Source of the DNA: Streptococcus parasanguinis
Lineage (GTDB): Bacteria > Bacillota > Bacilli > Lactobacillales > Streptococcaceae
Direction: 5' to 3'
NCBI RefSeq assembly: GCF_031582885.1
Contig: NZ_CP133988.1
Location: 627,501-691,500 of the forward strand
Length of the DNA: 64,000 bases
The notes beneath the pieces were generated by a model, which was not told the origin of the DNA, made no database searches, and saw only the letters and a list, made by a program, of their open reading frames with translations. Below, piece after piece: positions 47,101 to 60,400 of this stretch. The position numbers and the translations under genes were made by a program. Positions within the stretch are counted from its first letter, which is position 1. Every line of letters begins with the position of its first letter.

Positions 47101-50100
47101 TCATTGAGCACATCGGCTTCAGCATCAGCATCTACTTCTGCAAGCCAATCAGCATCATTGAGCGAATCAGCTTCTGCATCTGAATCTGCATCGCAATCTA
47201 TTTCAGAATCACAATCAGCTTCAACAAGCCAATCAGTTTCTGAATCAACATCAGCATCAGAATCAGCATCAACATCAACGTCTGAATCTGTTTCAGCATC
47301 TGAGTCAGCGTCAGCATCATTGAGCGCATCAGCATCTGAGTCAGCAAGCGTATCAGCAAGCCAATCAGCGTCATTGAGCACATCGGCTTCAGCATCAGCA
47401 TCAGTATCAGCAAGCCAATCAGCATCATTGAGCACATCAGCTTCTGAATCAGCATCAGTATCTGCGAGCCAATCAGCATCATTGAGCACATCGGCATCAG
47501 CTTCAGCATCAGTATCAGCAAGCCAATCAGCGTCATTGAGCACATCGGCTTCAGTATCAGCATCAGCATCTGCATCTGCATCTGAATCAGTATCAGCGTC
47601 ATTGAGCGCATCAGCATCTGAGTCAGCATCAGTATCTGCTAGCCAATCAGCATCATTGAGCACATCAGCGTCTGAGTCAGCATCAGTATCTGCGAGCCAA
47701 TCAGCATCATTGAGCACATCAGCTTCAGCATCAGCTTCTGTATCAGCTAGTCAATCAGCGTCATTGAGCACATCAGCATCTGAATCAGCATCAGTATCTG
47801 CAAGCCAATCAGCGTCATTGAGCACATCAGCGTCTGAGTCAGCATCAGTATCTGCTAGCCAATCAGCATCATTGAGCACATCGGCTTCAACATCACTTTC
47901 TACATCTGTATCACAATCAGCATCTAACTCTTCATCAAATTCTGAAAGTGAAACACCTAAACAAGGTGAAGTAATCATCACTTATGTAGATACAAAAGGT
48001 AAAGTGATTAAAGATCCTCGTCAAGACACACCAAACTCACCATATGATACTCCATATAACACAACTGAGGAAGGTGAAAAACCTAATACTATTAAGACTC
48101 CAGACGGTAAGACTTATAAGATCGTACCGAAAGGTGACTACCCAGTAGGTAAAGTTGACGAAGATGGACACTTAGAATCATCTGATCCAATTAAAGGTAA
48201 AGTTGATAAACCTAAGTCAACCATTACGTATGTTTACCAAGAAGTAAGTAACGTATACGTTCACTATGTAGATACTGAAGGTAACACGATCAAGGCATCT
48301 GTCACTGACGAAAAAGAACAACCAATTGGTAAAGACTACGATACAGTAGTGGACAACCGTCCACAAACAATCGAGTTCCAAGGAAAGACATACGAATTAG
48401 TACCAGCCGGTAACTACCCAGTAGGTCAAGTCGACGAACAAGGTCACTGGACAGGTGATGATAAGACAACTGGTAAAGTTGCTGAAAAAGATAAGAACGT
48501 AACATATGTCTACCAATTGAAACAACCTAAGGGTAATGTCTACGTACACTATGTTGACGTTAATGGTAACAAGATTAAAGACGATGTCACTGACGAAAAA
48601 GATCAACCTGTAGGTAAAGACTACGATACAGTAGTAGACAACCGTCCAAGCACGATCGAGTTCCAAGGTAAGACATACGAATTGGTACCAGCTGGTAACT
48701 ACCCAGTAGGTCAAGTCGACGAACAAGGTCACTGGACAGGTGATGATGCTACAACTGGTAAAGTTGTTGAAGGTGATAAGAATGTCACTTACGTCTACAA
48801 ATTGAAAGAAGATCCAACGAAACCTAAAGAAGGTGACGTCATCATCACTTACGTAGACGAAAAAGGTAAAGAAATTCAAAAACCTCGTCAAGACACACCA
48901 AACTCACCATATGATACACCATATAACACAACTGAGGAAGGTGAAAAACCTAACACTATCAAGACTCCAGACGGTAAGACATACAAGATCGTACCGAAAG
49001 GTGACTACCCAGTAGGTAAAGTTGATGGCGATGGACACTTAGAATCATCTGATCCAATTAAAGGTAAAGTTGATAAACCACGTTCAATCATCACTTACGT
49101 ATACAAAGAAGTGAAGGGTGACGTTTACGTTCACTATAAAGACACTGAAGGTAACACAATTAAAGATGATGTCACTGACGAAAAAGATCAACCAGTTGAT
49201 AAAGACTACGATACAGTAGTAGACAACCGTCCAAAAGAAATCCAATACAATGGTAAGACATATGAATTGGTACCAGCCGGTAACTACACTGTAGGTAAAG
49301 TTGATGAACAAGGTCACCTTGAGTCATCAGATGCTACAACTGGTAAAGTGATCGAAGGACGTAAAGACGTTACTTATATCTACAAACTTAAAGAACAACC
49401 AACTCAACCTAAGGGTAGCGTATACGTACACTACAAAGATACTGAAGGTAATACCATTAAAGAATCAGTAACAGATGAGTTAGACCAACCAGTAGGTAAA
49501 GACTACAACACTGTTGAAGATAACCGTCCACAATACATTAGATTCGAAGGTAAAACTTACGAAATCGTACCAGTCGGAAACTACACAGTTGGTAAAGTAG
49601 ATACTCAAGGTCACCTTGAATCAACAGACCCAACAACTGGTAAAGTGGTTGAAGGACGTAAAGACGTTACTTACATCTACAAACTTGTCGAAGAACCTGT
49701 ACAACCTAAGGGTAATGTATACGTTCACTATGTAGATGAAAATGGTAACACAATCAAGACTTCAGTAGTGGATGAAAAAGACCAACCAGTAGGTAAAGAC
49801 TACGATACAGTTGTGGATAACCGTCCTAAGACAATCACAACTGCAGATGGTAAAGTCTATGAATTGGTACCACAAGGTAACTACCCAGTAGGTAACGTTG
49901 ACGGTGAAGGTCACTTGACAACAACTGACCCAACAACTGGTAAAGTTATCGAAGGTGATAAGAACGTTACTTATGTTTACAAACTTGTGAAGACTCCAAA
50001 CGTTCCAACACCAAACACTCCAGTGCCACCAACACCAACACCAAATACTCCAGTGCCACCAACACCAACACCAAATACTCCGGTAGATCCAACACCTAAT

Positions 50101-50316
50101 AAACCAATGGATCCAACACCAAACACACCGGTAGATCCAACACCTAATACACCAGTGAACCCAGTTCCTGAGCAACCAGCTAAACCAGCTCCAGCTCTTG
50201 AACAACTTCCAAATACTGGTGAAACAGGATCTGTAGCTTCAGCTCTTCTTGGAGCAGTTGCAGGGGTTGCAGGGGTTGCAGCACTTGGAAGCCGCAAAAA
50301 AGAAGATGAAAAATAA
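44122..50316 (+). CDS. Serine-rich repeat adhesin A with post-SRR MucBP-like repeats
   Basis: An accessory-Sec substrate of 2064 residues, presumably O-glycosylated and wall-anchored. Order: KxYKxGKxW-type signal ([13 protein letters not shown]; cleavage near TAKADE, about 90), short SRR1 (about 123-167), a helical domain (about 199-303), a putative binding region (about 310-730, [11 protein letters not shown] ... [15 protein letters not shown] ... FYVLDPSK), and one MucBP-like repeat (734-826). SRR2 (about 830-1278; SASxSASxSASLST-type) is followed by seven more MucBP-like repeats of about 90 residues (YVHYxDxxG ... YELVPxGxYxVGxVD), a Pro-rich segment, LPNTG (2029-2033) and an anchor. Most SRR proteins have SRR2 reaching the LPxTG, so this layout is unusual. 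Confidence 0.92.
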   Translation: MFFKRSNGEFRETDRVTRFKLIKSGKNWLRAATSNFGLLKVIRGQVEETVVAEVREDAVSVKEMTSRGLLKGIVAAGAVFGAATVANTAKADEIGSDVATASELSSEALVEQGSTVLGTTSTTESQSESTTESTTESTTESASASASASASTSTSVSVSHSASLSEQGSAELSAALSESTVVAGSEATSEATTTVAKADDKVVLEQNTSEAELLNKIASDYSATVSAPEKKAALDAAIAKVQTELTASNSLINANASAQSYADQRERLSKSVDDMMATLTAAGFTGNTTVNGAPAISAQLAPISTSNTLAANIEVSPSMTDANGASISDPAWTNPNYKLDPSASRYTFSIWDLQNWQGPASQGGVTYSNGGYYVTFSVDRSTVGTSNTPTVHARLVDKSTGNEVETLDMTAGSTYKFNTLVNANSTYAPQFDYTTGDASQILGTWTNNRDAGPTASDKYKHHILQVRDTSFPGNENDTKPNVQTNIPTDKVNHTTYYKTEDGTQLATYTQTGIEGQNYTASQPRDFEGYVYTRTDSSNDMSGTLGGVGAKYLELQGGRAHYYVKRVIEQVSTDGSSVVKFYVLDPSKVSSYSPSTDVNNLNFDNYTLVYTSDPAKPGTRATVEGTSTDPKEVGYVDSKDGNYRLKVATYSDSAGGNVRLSGWYNKATGDAFTASPQFSTDVDPVRNNTSNIIGGNTPGDKASGYPSFFNNFSISSIKPVSNDVTHYYKKSDEKGNVYVHYKDTEGTTIKASVTDENQQPINKHYDTVVDNRPGTIEYNGKTYELVPAGTYTVGQVDSDGHLTTSDPITGSVAKEDKNVTYIYKLKEDSQSNSDTTSSSLSESASASTSLVQSKSEQASKSASESASASLSQSAVESASVSASQSSSLSTSAQESASVSASESASLSTSAQESASVSASESASLSTSASASASTSASQSASLSTSASASASTSASQSASLSASASASASTSASQSASLSASASASASVSASQSASLSTSASASASTSASQSASLSESASASESASQSISESQSASTSQSVSESTSASESASTSTSESVSASESASASLSASASESASVSASQSASLSTSASASASVSASQSASLSTSASESASVSASQSASLSTSASASASVSASQSASLSTSASVSASASASASESVSASLSASASESASVSASQSASLSTSASESASVSASQSASLSTSASASASVSASQSASLSTSASESASVSASQSASLSTSASESASVSASQSASLSTSASTSLSTSVSQSASNSSSNSESETPKQGEVIITYVDTKGKVIKDPRQDTPNSPYDTPYNTTEEGEKPNTIKTPDGKTYKIVPKGDYPVGKVDEDGHLESSDPIKGKVDKPKSTITYVYQEVSNVYVHYVDTEGNTIKASVTDEKEQPIGKDYDTVVDNRPQTIEFQGKTYELVPAGNYPVGQVDEQGHWTGDDKTTGKVAEKDKNVTYVYQLKQPKGNVYVHYVDVNGNKIKDDVTDEKDQPVGKDYDTVVDNRPSTIEFQGKTYELVPAGNYPVGQVDEQGHWTGDDATTGKVVEGDKNVTYVYKLKEDPTKPKEGDVIITYVDEKGKEIQKPRQDTPNSPYDTPYNTTEEGEKPNTIKTPDGKTYKIVPKGDYPVGKVDGDGHLESSDPIKGKVDKPRSIITYVYKEVKGDVYVHYKDTEGNTIKDDVTDEKDQPVDKDYDTVVDNRPKEIQYNGKTYELVPAGNYTVGKVDEQGHLESSDATTGKVIEGRKDVTYIYKLKEQPTQPKGSVYVHYKDTEGNTIKESVTDELDQPVGKDYNTVEDNRPQYIRFEGKTYEIVPVGNYTVGKVDTQGHLESTDPTTGKVVEGRKDVTYIYKLVEEPVQPKGNVYVHYVDENGNTIKTSVVDEKDQPVGKDYDTVVDNRPKTITTADGKVYELVPQGNYPVGNVDGEGHLTTTDPTTGKVIEGDKNVTYVYKLVKTPNVPTPNTPVPPTPTPNTPVPPTPTPNTPVDPTPNKPMDPTPNTPVDPTPNTPVNPVPEQPAKPAPALEQLPNTGETGSVASALLGAVAGVAGVAALGSRKKEDEK
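46620..47950 (+). repeat. SRR2 coding repeat of adhesin A
   Basis: Degenerate 6-42 bp repeats encode alternating Ser with Ala/Thr/Val/Leu/Glu/Gln. Recurrent blocks encode [16 protein letters not shown]. The strict Ser-X alternation is the mark of the glycosylated stalk. Confidence 0.9.
47965..49985 (+). repeat. Seven MucBP-like repeats of adhesin A
   Basis: Units of about 280 bp. Two types are present: the A/D type with ITYVDxKGK and [19 protein letters not shown], and the others with VYVHYxDxxGN and YDTVVDNRP. The A and D units are nearly identical over about 200 bp, so a three-unit block was probably duplicated. Confidence 0.85.
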
Positions 50317-50373
50317 TCTTCTATCCTAATTTGATTCGGTCATTTCAGGTATGTGGGAAATGAAAAAGGATCC

Positions 50374-50402
50374 AAAAAGAGAACCTCCGGGTTCTCTTTT
50401 TG
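50374..50402 (+). terminator. Terminator of SRR adhesin A
   Basis: AAAAAGAGAACC-TCCG-GGTTCTCTTTTT perfect hairpin. Confidence 0.9.
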
Positions 50403-50439
50403 TGTGCTGTTTTTTATGTTAAAAACTAGTCTTAATTAG

Positions 50440-50467
50440 TTACTTTTGGGGAAAATTAGTGTATAAT
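50440..50467 (+). promoter_or_regulatory. Promoter of SRR adhesin B
   Basis: TTACTT (50440-50445) and TATAAT (50462-50467) are 16 bp apart; a TAAGGAG site precedes the ATG at 50498. Confidence 0.5.
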
Positions 50468-50497
50468 AACTCGATATCTTATTTTTAAGGAGCGGAC

Positions 50498-53400
50498 ATG
50501 TTTTTCAAACGTTCGAAGGGTGATTTTCGCGAAACGGAGCGAATCACACGTTATAAATTAATCAAATCAGGAAAGAATTGGGTACGGGCATCTGTCTCGC
50601 GGTTAGGCCTATTTCGTGTCATGCGAGGTGGTGTAGATGAAAATATCGTGGTTCAATACGAAGCATCATCACACTCTATGCCTGCGGATCTGGTTAAAGG
50701 GATGGTTGTGCTAGGGGCTCTGGCTGGGGCGACAACGGTTGCCAATCCAGTATTTGCTGAGGAAAATGAAATGAATGCGACTGTTGGGTCTGAAATCAGC
50801 CCATCGACCGGTGTGGTTGGACAAGATAGCTTTGTCTTGGGAACGACGTCTACCACAGACTCTGTGTCAGCGAATCACTCCATGAGTGAATCCATCTCAT
50901 TTTCAGAGTCAGCTAGTGAAAGCGTCTCTCTATCTCAATCGGTATCTTTGAGTGAATCTCATCTTGTCAGTGCTTCAGCGAGTCCGTCCACTTCAGAAAT
51001 CGCTAGTAGCACTCTCTCAGAGAATGACGCTATTCATGTAGCTACTTCTGAAACGAGTGAGAAAGTAGCAGAGGCTCAAAACACTCGCTCGGAAGACCAG
51101 GTGAAGCGTCTGCAAGTTTTGGCTTTGGATTTATACACCTATCGTGCGCAGGCTTTGGAAATTCCTGGGACGGAATCTGCTATTGAAAGTGGAGATCTGG
51201 CTTTAGAAGCAATTCGTACTGGTTTGTCCAATCCGGCAATCCAAATGGATGCCGTAGAAAGTCAAGCTAAGAGTGCTCGGAACCGCTTGGTCAATGCGGT
51301 GCTTCGTGCGACATCTGGCCAACGGGATCCACGTAACGGGAATCGTATAGATGCTGATACCAGTCTCCGTGCACCCCAGTATAATTTAGGGCCAGCCAAC
51401 AATGCCTTGATTTCTGTTTATAACTCTGATTACATTAATCAGGCTTATAATGTTGTGGAAACCATTCCTACACGAAATAGTATTAAGAGCATTGGCTACG
51501 CTTCTGGTAGCGATCGTGTGAATGGCATTTATGTTCCGCAAACATCGGCCTTGAAAAATAGTGCAGTTGCCTTTAATATCATGGGGACTGTTGGCCAGAC
51601 AGAGGTTGTAACGCCTGGTAAAATTTATAATGTTTCTTTTGTAGTGACCAATACGGCTAAGCAGTCAGTGACACGAACGCTACGAATCCAGGTTTTGCCG
51701 CAAAATGATGGCATTCGTAATCCGATTACGGATGTGACGACAGCGACTTTTGTCAATGATACTACTAACTTGGCCCAGGCTGAAAAAGAGAAGATTTGGG
51801 AAGCGTTTAAGACTGCTAACCCCAATATTGCCACTTCAAAGGACTTTAAATCTTATTCCGTTTCATCATCTGGTGTGGTGACCATTACCTATAAGGACAA
51901 TACTTCTAATGATGTGACCATGCCTGTGCAACGTCTCGCACCTCCTACTGTAGAGACACGCTTACTGGAGAAAGCCTACACCCAAACGCCTGTAACAGTG
52001 ACCGGTGCTGAGCCTGGATCGACCGTTGTCTTGTATAACAATGATGATGAAATCGGAACAGCAGTAGCGGATGCTTCTGGACAAGCGATCGTAACACCAA
52101 ATGCTCCCTTGCAAACGGGTGGAGTAACAGCTAAGGCTCGTATTCTGTATGGTGACCATGCAGTTTATTCCGATGCCAGTAACATGGTTGCTGTAACAGA
52201 TGCCACACGTCCTGAAGTGACGGCTAAGTTGACCGTCAATGGTGTGGAACCGAAATCAACCCCTCTTGAAGGTGGTGGGAAGAATTATATTATTTACGCT
52301 GGTGATGATGCGGTTGTGACCTTTACAGCTACTGATGATAGTGGCAAGTTGAAAGAAATGAAAGTCGTTGCAAGAGCCGATTTGAATGACAATGCCTTGA
52401 ACGGGAATTTCTTTGGTGGCAGCCAGTATGGAACAGGTGATATTGCTCCTATCACGGGTGATATTACGGCTACCAGTGCGAACCCTGCAACCATCACAAC
52501 GACCATTCATTTGAAGGATGATCTTTACCATACCTACCGAAATACATGGCAACGCAACGTCGCGGCTATTGACAATGCCTCCAATATGAACCGTCCAAAT
52601 GGTTTGGGTGAGATTCGGATTACTCAGGGGCGTCTCGCTGATCGTACACCAGGTGTGGCGCCGACAAGCACTATTCAGGTGACGAGTCTAACAGCATTGA
52701 CAGATGCAGATAAGAGCAAGGTGATTGCAGCTGTGTCGGCGGTCAACCCAGAGGTGGCCAACCGGATTAAGTCCTATACGGTTAATAGTGATGGTACAGT
52801 CACCATTACTTATAAAGATAGTACGACCAATGTCGTAGCGGTGAAACTGTCAGATAGCGATCACAGTCAGTCTGTATCAAACAGTCAGAGTGCGTCTACG
52901 AAGACTTCGCAATCGATCAGTCAGTCTTTAAGTACGAAGCAATCTCAGAGCGTATCGGCTCAGCAGAGCGTTTCATTGAGCCAGTCACTGAGTTCAGTTC
53001 GCTCGCAAAGTTTGTCGGCTTCACTGAGCCAATCAGCATCGGCAAGCGCATCCGCTCAAGCAAGTCTATCTCGCAGTCAATCGTTGAGCAAGGAGGTTTC
53101 TCAATCTCAATCCGCTTCAACGAGTCAATCTGTATCGACAAGAAAATCTGAATCTGTGAAGGTATCGGAATCAGCTTCTGCAAGTGTCAGTGCCTTGCAG
53201 TCTGCTTCGGTATCGGCGAGTGTATCCAAGGTGGTTAGCCAGTCTGTCTCAAGTTCGACATCCGCTTCAACGAGCGCCTCTGTTTCAGTGAGTCAGTCAG
53301 CATCAGCATCGCTTTCACAGTCGGTATCAGAGTCACTAAGTCAATCGACTCGCGAGTCTGCTTCAAAATCCGTAAGCCAATCGCAATCTGAGTCTGCATC

Positions 53401-56400
53401 AGTATCTTTGAGTGAGTCCGCTAGAAAATCAGCATCGTTGAGCACTTCCGTATTAGAGAGTCAATCAGCCTCAACTTCGGTGTCGGTTTCTACCTCTGAA
53501 TCGGTGTCGACTTCCAAATCAGTATCGACTTCCGAGTCTGTTTCTGTATCTGAATCAGTATCAGCCTCAGAGTCAGTTTCAGCCTCAGAATCAGTGTCAA
53601 CGTCAGAGTCAGTTTCAACGTCTGAGTCAGTTTCAACCTCTGAATCAGTTTCAGCGTCTGAATCAGTATCAACATCCGAGTCTGTTTCTGTATCTGAATC
53701 AGTATCAGCCTCAGAGTCAGTTTCAGCCTCAGAATCAGTGTCAACGTCAGAGTCAGTTTCAACGTCTGAGTCAGTTTCAACCTCTGAATCAGTTTCAGCG
53801 TCTGAATCAGTATCAACATCCGAGTCAGTTTCGGCTTCTGAATCAGTGTCAACGTCCGAGTCAGTTTCAACGTCTGAGTCAGTCTCAACCTCTGAATCAG
53901 TTTCAGCGTCTGAATCAGTATCAACATCCGAGTCAGTTTCGGCTTCTGAATCAGTGTCAACGTCCGAATCAGTGTCTGCATCTGAGTCAGCGTCAACATC
54001 TGAGTCAGCATCGACATCCGAGTCAGTTTCAGCCTCTGAATCAGTGTCAACATCCGAATCAGTATCTACCTCAGAATCAGTCTCAACGTCTGAGTCAGTC
54101 TCAGCATCTGAGTCAGCGTCAACGTCTGAGTCAGCGTCAACGTCTGAGTCAGCCTCTGCTTCTGAATCAGTGTCAACATCCGAATCAGTATCGACGTCTG
54201 AATCAGTTTCAACGTCTGAATCAGTTTCAACGTCTAAATCAGTGTCTGCTTCTGAATCAGTCTCGACATCCGAGTCAGCATCTACATCAGAATCTGTATC
54301 AACGTCTGAGTCAGCATCTGCGTCCGAGTCAGTATCAACGTCTGAATCGGTGTCAACATCAGAATCAGTTTCAACATCCGAGTCGGCGTCAACCTCAGAA
54401 TCAGTGTCGACATCCGAGTCGGTTTCTGTATCTGAATCAGTCTCGGCATCAGAGTCAGTTTCAGCGTCTGAGTCAGTATCTACGTCTGAATCAATCTCGA
54501 CCTCTGAATCATTGTCAGCATCGTTGAGCACCTCAGTATCTGAAAGTCAGTCAGTCTCTGCTTCAGTGTCAGTTTTGACTTCAGAGTCGGTTTCAATGTC
54601 AGAATCAGCCTCTGCGTCCGAGTCAGCGTCAACTTCTGAATCAGCATCAACCTCTGAGTCAGCATCAGATTCCGAGTCAGTCTCAGCGTCTGAATCAGTG
54701 TCTACCTCTGAGTCAGTATCTACGTCTGAATCAATCTCGACCTCTGAATCATTGTCAGCATCGTTGAGCACCTCAGTATCTGAAAGTCAGTCAGTCTCTG
54801 CTTCGGTGTCAGTTTCGACTTCAGAGTCGGTTTCAATGTCAGAATCAGCCTCTGCGTCCGAGTCAGCGTCAACTTCTGAATCAGTGTCTACATCTGAATC
54901 AGTATCAACGTCTGAGTCAGCGTCAGCCTCTGAATCAGCATCGACGTCTGAGTCAGCCTCGACGTCTGAGTTGGTATCGACATCTGAGTCAGTTTCAACA
55001 TCCGAGTCAGTCTCGATCTCTGAGTCAGTCTCAACGTCCGAATCAGTGTCTACATCTGAATCAGTATCAACGTCTGAGTCAGCCTCTGCGTCCGAATCAG
55101 TGTCTACGTCTGAATCAGTTTCAACATCCGAGTCAATTTCAGCGTCTGAGTCGGTTTCAACATCCGAATCAGCTTCAGCGTCTGAGTCAGTATCAACATC
55201 TGAATCAGTGTCTACGTCCGAGTCAGCATCTGCTTCTGAATCGGTTTCAGCGTCTAAGTCAGTCTCAGCGTCTGAATCAGTTTCAACGTCCGAATCGGTT
55301 TCAACGTCCGAATCGGTTTCTGTATCTGAGTCAGTCTCGACTTCAGAATCAGTCTCAACGTCTGAATCGGTATCGACGTCTGAGTCGGTCTCAATGTCCG
55401 AATCAGTGTCTGCTTCTGAATCAGTGTCAACATCCGAATCAGCCTCAGCCTCTGAGTCGACATCAACATCCGAGTCAGTCTCAGCGTCTGAATCAGTATC
55501 AACGTCTGATTCAGTATCAACGTCTGAATCAGTGTCGACATCCGAGTCATTGTCCGCGTCCGAGTCAGTCTCAACGTCTGAATCAGTGTCTACATCTGAA
55601 TCGGTATCGGCGTCTGAGTCAGTTTCTTCGTCTGAGTCAGCGTCTACGTCCGAATCAGCCTCTACTTCTGAATCAGTCTCGACCTCTGAGTCGGTATCTA
55701 CATCTGAATCAGTTTCTGTATCTGAATCAGTTTCTACTTCAGAGTCAGTATCGACGTCTGAGTCAGTTTCAGTCTCTGAATCAGCATCAACGTCTGAATC
55801 AATCTCGACATCTGAATCATTGTCGGCATCGTTGAGCACCTCAGTATCAGAAAGTCAGTCAGTGTCTGCATCAGAATCCGTTTCGACATCCGAGTCAGTC
55901 TCAACATCCGAATCTGCATCTACATCTGAATCAGTTTCAACGTCCGAGTCAGTTTCAATGTCTGAATCAGTATCAGCCTCAGAATCAGCATCTGCTTCTG
56001 AATCAGTGTCTACGTCCGAATCAGTCTCTACGTCGGAATCAATCTCGACATCTGAGTCAGCATCAACGTCTGAATCAGTGTCTACGTCCGAATCGGTTTC
56101 TGTCTCTGAATCGGTCTCAACCTCAGAATCAGTATCGATATCCGAGTCATTGTCCGCGTCCGAGTCAGTTTCAGTCTCTGAATCAGCATCAACGTCTGAA
56201 TCAATCTCGACATCCGAATCGGCATCAACCTCGGAGTCAGTCTCAACGTCCGAGTCAGAGTCAGCCTCAGAATCAGCATCAACGTCTGAATCAATCTCGA
56301 TATCTGAATCATTGTCAGCATCGTTGAGCACCTCAGTATCAGAAAGTCAGTCAGTTTCGACTTCAGAGTCAGCATCTACATCAGAATCTGTCTCAACGTC

Positions 56401-57247
56401 CGAATCAGTGTCTACCTCTGAATCGGCTTCAACATCCGAGTCAGTCTCAGCATCTGCTTCTGAATCAGCCTCAGTGTCCGAATCATTGTCAGCGTCTGAG
56501 TCGGTATCGATGTCTGAGTCGGCATCTACATCTGAGTCAGCGTCAGTATCTGAGTCAGCCTCAACGTCTGAATCAGCGTCAGTATCTGAGTCAGCCTCAA
56601 CGTCTGAATCATTGTCAACGTCCGAATCGGTTTCTGCATCTGAGTCAGCATCAGCATCTGAATCGGTGTCAACCTCAGAATCAGCATCAGCGTCAGTATC
56701 TGAGTCAGCATCAACGTCTGAATCGGTGTCAACATCCGAATCAGTTTCTGCATCCGAATCAGTATCAACATCCGAATCAGTGTCTACGTCTGAATCAGTT
56801 TCAACATCGGAATTAGTATCAACGTCTGAATCAATCTCGACCTCCGAATCATTGTCAGCATCGTTGAGCAGTTCAGTATCAGAAAGCCAGTCAGTCTCTA
56901 CTTCGCTTTCAGTTTCGACATCAGTATCTGCATCTGAGTCAGCATCATTGAGTACCTATGCACCTGAATCAACTTCAACATCAGTAAGTACTTCAGTTTC
57001 AGTGAGTCAATCACAATCAGGATCAACATCTGCTAGCGGTTCATACTCTAACTCAATGAGCCAATCAATTTCTCATTCAGAGTCATTGTCTGCATCAGAA
57101 TCAGCAAGTGGATCACAAAAACACAGCCAATCTGTGGCCCTTCCAAATACTGGCGAAACAGGATCTGTAACATCAGCCCTTCTTGGGGTTGTTACAGGGT
57201 TAGCTGGAATTGCTGGACTTACCCGACGTAAAAAGAAGGGGAACTGA
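50498..57247 (+). CDS. Serine-rich repeat adhesin B (Fap1/GspB-like layout)
   Basis: An accessory-Sec substrate of 2249 residues. Order: KxYKxGKxW-type signal ([13 protein letters not shown]; cleavage near PVFAEE), short SRR1 (about 122-171), helical segment (about 190-270), and a beta-rich binding region (about 280-787). That region contains two linker domains with the LTxxEK/ADK ... VTITYKD(N/S)T pattern found in Fap1/GspB-type proteins, and an Ig-like part ([20 protein letters not shown]). SRR2 covers about 789-2211 (over 1400 residues, mainly [12 protein letters not shown]), followed by LPNTG (2215-2219), a hydrophobic stretch and RRKKKGN. Its binding region is unrelated by eye to those of adhesins A and C. 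Confidence 0.92.
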   Translation: MFFKRSKGDFRETERITRYKLIKSGKNWVRASVSRLGLFRVMRGGVDENIVVQYEASSHSMPADLVKGMVVLGALAGATTVANPVFAEENEMNATVGSEISPSTGVVGQDSFVLGTTSTTDSVSANHSMSESISFSESASESVSLSQSVSLSESHLVSASASPSTSEIASSTLSENDAIHVATSETSEKVAEAQNTRSEDQVKRLQVLALDLYTYRAQALEIPGTESAIESGDLALEAIRTGLSNPAIQMDAVESQAKSARNRLVNAVLRATSGQRDPRNGNRIDADTSLRAPQYNLGPANNALISVYNSDYINQAYNVVETIPTRNSIKSIGYASGSDRVNGIYVPQTSALKNSAVAFNIMGTVGQTEVVTPGKIYNVSFVVTNTAKQSVTRTLRIQVLPQNDGIRNPITDVTTATFVNDTTNLAQAEKEKIWEAFKTANPNIATSKDFKSYSVSSSGVVTITYKDNTSNDVTMPVQRLAPPTVETRLLEKAYTQTPVTVTGAEPGSTVVLYNNDDEIGTAVADASGQAIVTPNAPLQTGGVTAKARILYGDHAVYSDASNMVAVTDATRPEVTAKLTVNGVEPKSTPLEGGGKNYIIYAGDDAVVTFTATDDSGKLKEMKVVARADLNDNALNGNFFGGSQYGTGDIAPITGDITATSANPATITTTIHLKDDLYHTYRNTWQRNVAAIDNASNMNRPNGLGEIRITQGRLADRTPGVAPTSTIQVTSLTALTDADKSKVIAAVSAVNPEVANRIKSYTVNSDGTVTITYKDSTTNVVAVKLSDSDHSQSVSNSQSASTKTSQSISQSLSTKQSQSVSAQQSVSLSQSLSSVRSQSLSASLSQSASASASAQASLSRSQSLSKEVSQSQSASTSQSVSTRKSESVKVSESASASVSALQSASVSASVSKVVSQSVSSSTSASTSASVSVSQSASASLSQSVSESLSQSTRESASKSVSQSQSESASVSLSESARKSASLSTSVLESQSASTSVSVSTSESVSTSKSVSTSESVSVSESVSASESVSASESVSTSESVSTSESVSTSESVSASESVSTSESVSVSESVSASESVSASESVSTSESVSTSESVSTSESVSASESVSTSESVSASESVSTSESVSTSESVSTSESVSASESVSTSESVSASESVSTSESVSASESASTSESASTSESVSASESVSTSESVSTSESVSTSESVSASESASTSESASTSESASASESVSTSESVSTSESVSTSESVSTSKSVSASESVSTSESASTSESVSTSESASASESVSTSESVSTSESVSTSESASTSESVSTSESVSVSESVSASESVSASESVSTSESISTSESLSASLSTSVSESQSVSASVSVLTSESVSMSESASASESASTSESASTSESASDSESVSASESVSTSESVSTSESISTSESLSASLSTSVSESQSVSASVSVSTSESVSMSESASASESASTSESVSTSESVSTSESASASESASTSESASTSELVSTSESVSTSESVSISESVSTSESVSTSESVSTSESASASESVSTSESVSTSESISASESVSTSESASASESVSTSESVSTSESASASESVSASKSVSASESVSTSESVSTSESVSVSESVSTSESVSTSESVSTSESVSMSESVSASESVSTSESASASESTSTSESVSASESVSTSDSVSTSESVSTSESLSASESVSTSESVSTSESVSASESVSSSESASTSESASTSESVSTSESVSTSESVSVSESVSTSESVSTSESVSVSESASTSESISTSESLSASLSTSVSESQSVSASESVSTSESVSTSESASTSESVSTSESVSMSESVSASESASASESVSTSESVSTSESISTSESASTSESVSTSESVSVSESVSTSESVSISESLSASESVSVSESASTSESISTSESASTSESVSTSESESASESASTSESISISESLSASLSTSVSESQSVSTSESASTSESVSTSESVSTSESASTSESVSASASESASVSESLSASESVSMSESASTSESASVSESASTSESASVSESASTSESLSTSESVSASESASASESVSTSESASASVSESASTSESVSTSESVSASESVSTSESVSTSESVSTSELVSTSESISTSESLSASLSSSVSESQSVSTSLSVSTSVSASESASLSTYAPESTSTSVSTSVSVSQSQSGSTSASGSYSNSMSQSISHSESLSASESASGSQKHSQSVALPNTGETGSVTSALLGVVTGLAGIAGLTRRKKKGN
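52863..57130 (+). repeat. SRR2 coding repeat of adhesin B
   Basis: About 4.27 kb dominated by degenerate 12/24 bp units encoding [16 protein letters not shown]. Longer near-identical blocks recur, for example [19 protein letters not shown] about 54505-54560, 54745-54800, 55825-55880 and 56305-56355. Confidence 0.92.
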
Positions 57248-57271
57248 TCTAGTAGGAAAAATCATTTTTTC

Positions 57272-57302
57272 GAGTGAATCTCATAGGAGATTCACTTTTT
57301 TA
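57272..57302 (+). terminator. Terminator of SRR adhesin B
   Basis: GTGAATCTC-ATAG-GAGATTCAC hairpin followed by six T residues. Confidence 0.9.
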
Positions 57303-57385
57303 CTAGTAGAATGAATTATTTTTTATGTGTTACAAAAAAATTTGAAAATTAAACAATAATATAGAAGTTTTTTGTAGCAAATTAC

Positions 57386-57413
57386 TTGAATCTACGTAGT
57401 ATTCCTGTATAAT
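57386..57413 (+). promoter_or_regulatory. Promoter of SRR adhesin C
   Basis: TTGAAT (57386-57391) and TATAAT (57408-57413), 16 bp apart; a TAAGGGG site precedes the ATG at 57444. Confidence 0.55.
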
Positions 57414-57443
57414 GAATAATGACTACAATGTAAGGGGAATATC

Positions 57444-60400
57444 ATGCAATTTAAGCGTTCAAAAGGAAACTTTCGTGAAACAGATCGTGTCGTACGCTTC
57501 AAATTAATTAAATCAGGAAAAAATTGGCTTCGGGCATCAACGGCTGCTCTAGGCCTCTTTCGCGTGGTGCGTGGGCAAGTGGAGGAGACCATCATTGCCA
57601 ATGTACAGCAAGATCAAATAGAAAGTCAAAAGAACGGCCAAGCCTTCTTAAAAGGTTTGATTACGGTAGGGACTGTTTTTGGTGGTGCTGTGATTGCTAC
57701 GACTGCTAAGGCGGAGGATGCAACATCACTTGCACCAACGGTTTCTGAGACAAAAGAGGAAACCTTGGCAGAAGCAGATAGTGTGGTCTTAGCGAAAACC
57801 TCAAGCCAGCCTTCAGAATCCAGCTCTGTTTCAGAATCAACTAGTTTTTCTACATCTGAGAGTGCGTCTGCTTCGATCAGTGAATCCACGTCTTTGTCCT
57901 TGAGCGAAGTTGGATCAACTGCATTATCAACGGCACTTAGCGAGTCTGCTCAAGCTCTAGAGTCAGAAGCAGGTATTGAGAAGCCGACTAGTTTAGAAGA
58001 AGCTACTGTTTTAGAACAAAATACCTCTGAAGCTGAATTGCTCCAAGAAATTGCAGGGAATTACGCATCTAAAATGACGGACACCGATCGCCGAGCAGTG
58101 GTCGAAGCGGTCATTAACAAAGTGCAGTCCGAAGTGGCTGCAAGCAATAACTTGATCCATACCAATGCCAGCGCTCAAGCTTATGCTGACCAGCGCGATC
58201 GTTTGGAGAAAGCTGTCGATGAGATGATGACGACCTTGACAGCTGCAGGTTTTGTGGGAAATACGAATATAGATGGGCAACCTGCGATCTCTGCTCAGTT
58301 GGCTCCTCTAGCTGAGGAAACATACTTGGCTGATGATGTATTGGATATGACCCCGAACCCAGAAGATCCCAATGGTGCGAGTGTAGAAGATCCTACACTT
58401 GACACACCAGGATATGCTAAGGATCCTCATCTAGATAAAGATCTCTTAAGATTTTCGCCTGAAGAGTTGAAAAATTTTTTAGGTGAACCCTACACCAATC
58501 GTTATACATTTGGTATTTGGGACTTTGTGAATAAACAAGGAGAGTCACTTGGTTACTATGCGACTATGTCGATTGATATCAGTGAGATAGATCCGGAAAA
58601 GCATAAGGCAATGGATGTTTATTTCCGCATTGTCCGAAAATCAGATGGGGCTGAAATTTTTTCACAAACTGTATCTCCAAAAGGATATGGCCAAGATATT
58701 CAATTACCAAAAGAAGTACTGATTGGTCAGGCTCCCTTTGGGAACAAGGTTTTTAATTCGGAACCTTCTACAGGTAATGGGACCTTTGGAATGCTGACGA
58801 ATTTTATTCCGGAACAGGCTTTCTTATTCCGGAGTATTTATGATGTCATGACGCCTGAGAATCAAGGGCAATTGATTAGGACGTATCCTAGTATCAAAAT
58901 TCCATCTATGATGGGACAACAATCGACCTTCTATAGAGAAGTGGACCCGAATGGTAGATGGTTTAATGGGCAATATGAACCAACGGGGAAAGAAAGATCC
59001 TTACTAGAGTATAGAATCTACGGATTGGAAGGCCAGCATTATACAGCTTCCAATCCACGCGAATTTCCTGGTTATGTACAGGTCCCAGCGCACACCGTGT
59101 TCCCGAATCGTAAAAGTGGGGTGTTCGATAATAGTAAGAATGGGAAATCAAGAATTGAACTATTAGGGGATGCGCGTGAGTATTTCATTAAAAGTGAAGT
59201 TGTCACCCTTAATCAAAATGGTGATTATTCTCTTCGCTACTATGTTTTAGATCCTTCTAAAATCCATGATGTTAGTAGTGGTGATGTAGGAAATGCTAAG
59301 GTAACCGATGTATATACACTTGTTTATGAAAAAGAATTTAAACAAGATAGTACGGATAACCTTTCAGATTTAGGTGGAACTCGTAAAGTTGAAAGTAAAA
59401 ACAAGGATTATTTCCTGAATGTTACACCAAAACGAATAGATTACCAACATTTTGAGTTGGATATTACAGGTTGGTTCTCTAGTAAGGAGACAGTTACATA
59501 CACTGATGAGAAAACAGGAATAGAATATACTGTTCCAAAACCATTCACGGAACTTCCAAAATCGGCCTACCTCGATAAAAATACGACCATGGTCGTTGGA
59601 GAAGATGCAACACCTCAAGGAGCAGATGGTTTTTCCAACTTCAAACAAACGATCAAAAAAATAGTAGATTCATACCCCTTAACGAGTGTGAATTATTACT
59701 ATCGGAAGATGACACCGTCAGAATCTACTTCACAATCTCAAAACTTCTCGATTTCAACTTCAGAGTCACTAGTTTCAGAATCCATTTCATCTTCTCAATC
59801 TGTTTCGGTCAGTGAGTCCGTTTCCTTGTCACAAGCATCTAGCTCCGCCAGTCAATCAGATTCACAGGTTTCAACCTCGATTTCCTTGTCACAATCTGTA
59901 TCGACAAGCGAATCCAACTCGTTGGTTCAGGAATCGATCTCCACTAGTCAGTCGGAGGCTCTAGTCCAAGAGTCGGTTTCAGCAAGTCAATCGGATTCGT
60001 TAGTTCAATCGTCGGTTTCAGCAAGCCAGTCTGAGTCGTTGATTCAAGCATCAGTTTCTGCCAGTCAGTCCGATTCGCTTGTTAAAGAATCTGTATCCGC
60101 CAGTCAGTCAGACTCCTTGGTTCAAGCCTCAGTTTCTGCTAGTCAATCAGACTCGTTGGTTCAATCGTCGGTTTCAGCAAGCCAGTCAGAGTCCTTGATT
60201 CAAGCATCAGTTTCCGCCAGTCAGTCAGAGTCGCTGGTCCAAGATTCAGTTTCCGCCAGCCAATCAGATTCATTGATTCAGGAATCCGTTTCTGCCAGCC
60301 AGTCTGATTCCTTGGTTCAAGCATCAGTTTCTTCAAGCCAATCGGAGTCGCTGGTTCAAGAGTCGATTTCAGCGAGTCAATCAGAGTCATTGATTAAAGA

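Noticed and set aside
53461..55839. Long minus-strand ORFs (356 and 350 codons) rich in Asp-Ser-Asp-Val across the SRR2 of adhesin B; similar ones at 46983-47717 and 55855-56331
   Set aside because: They are mirror images of the Ser-X codon pattern (TCN/AGY with GAR read backwards), lack ribosome sites, and follow the plus-strand repeat exactly.
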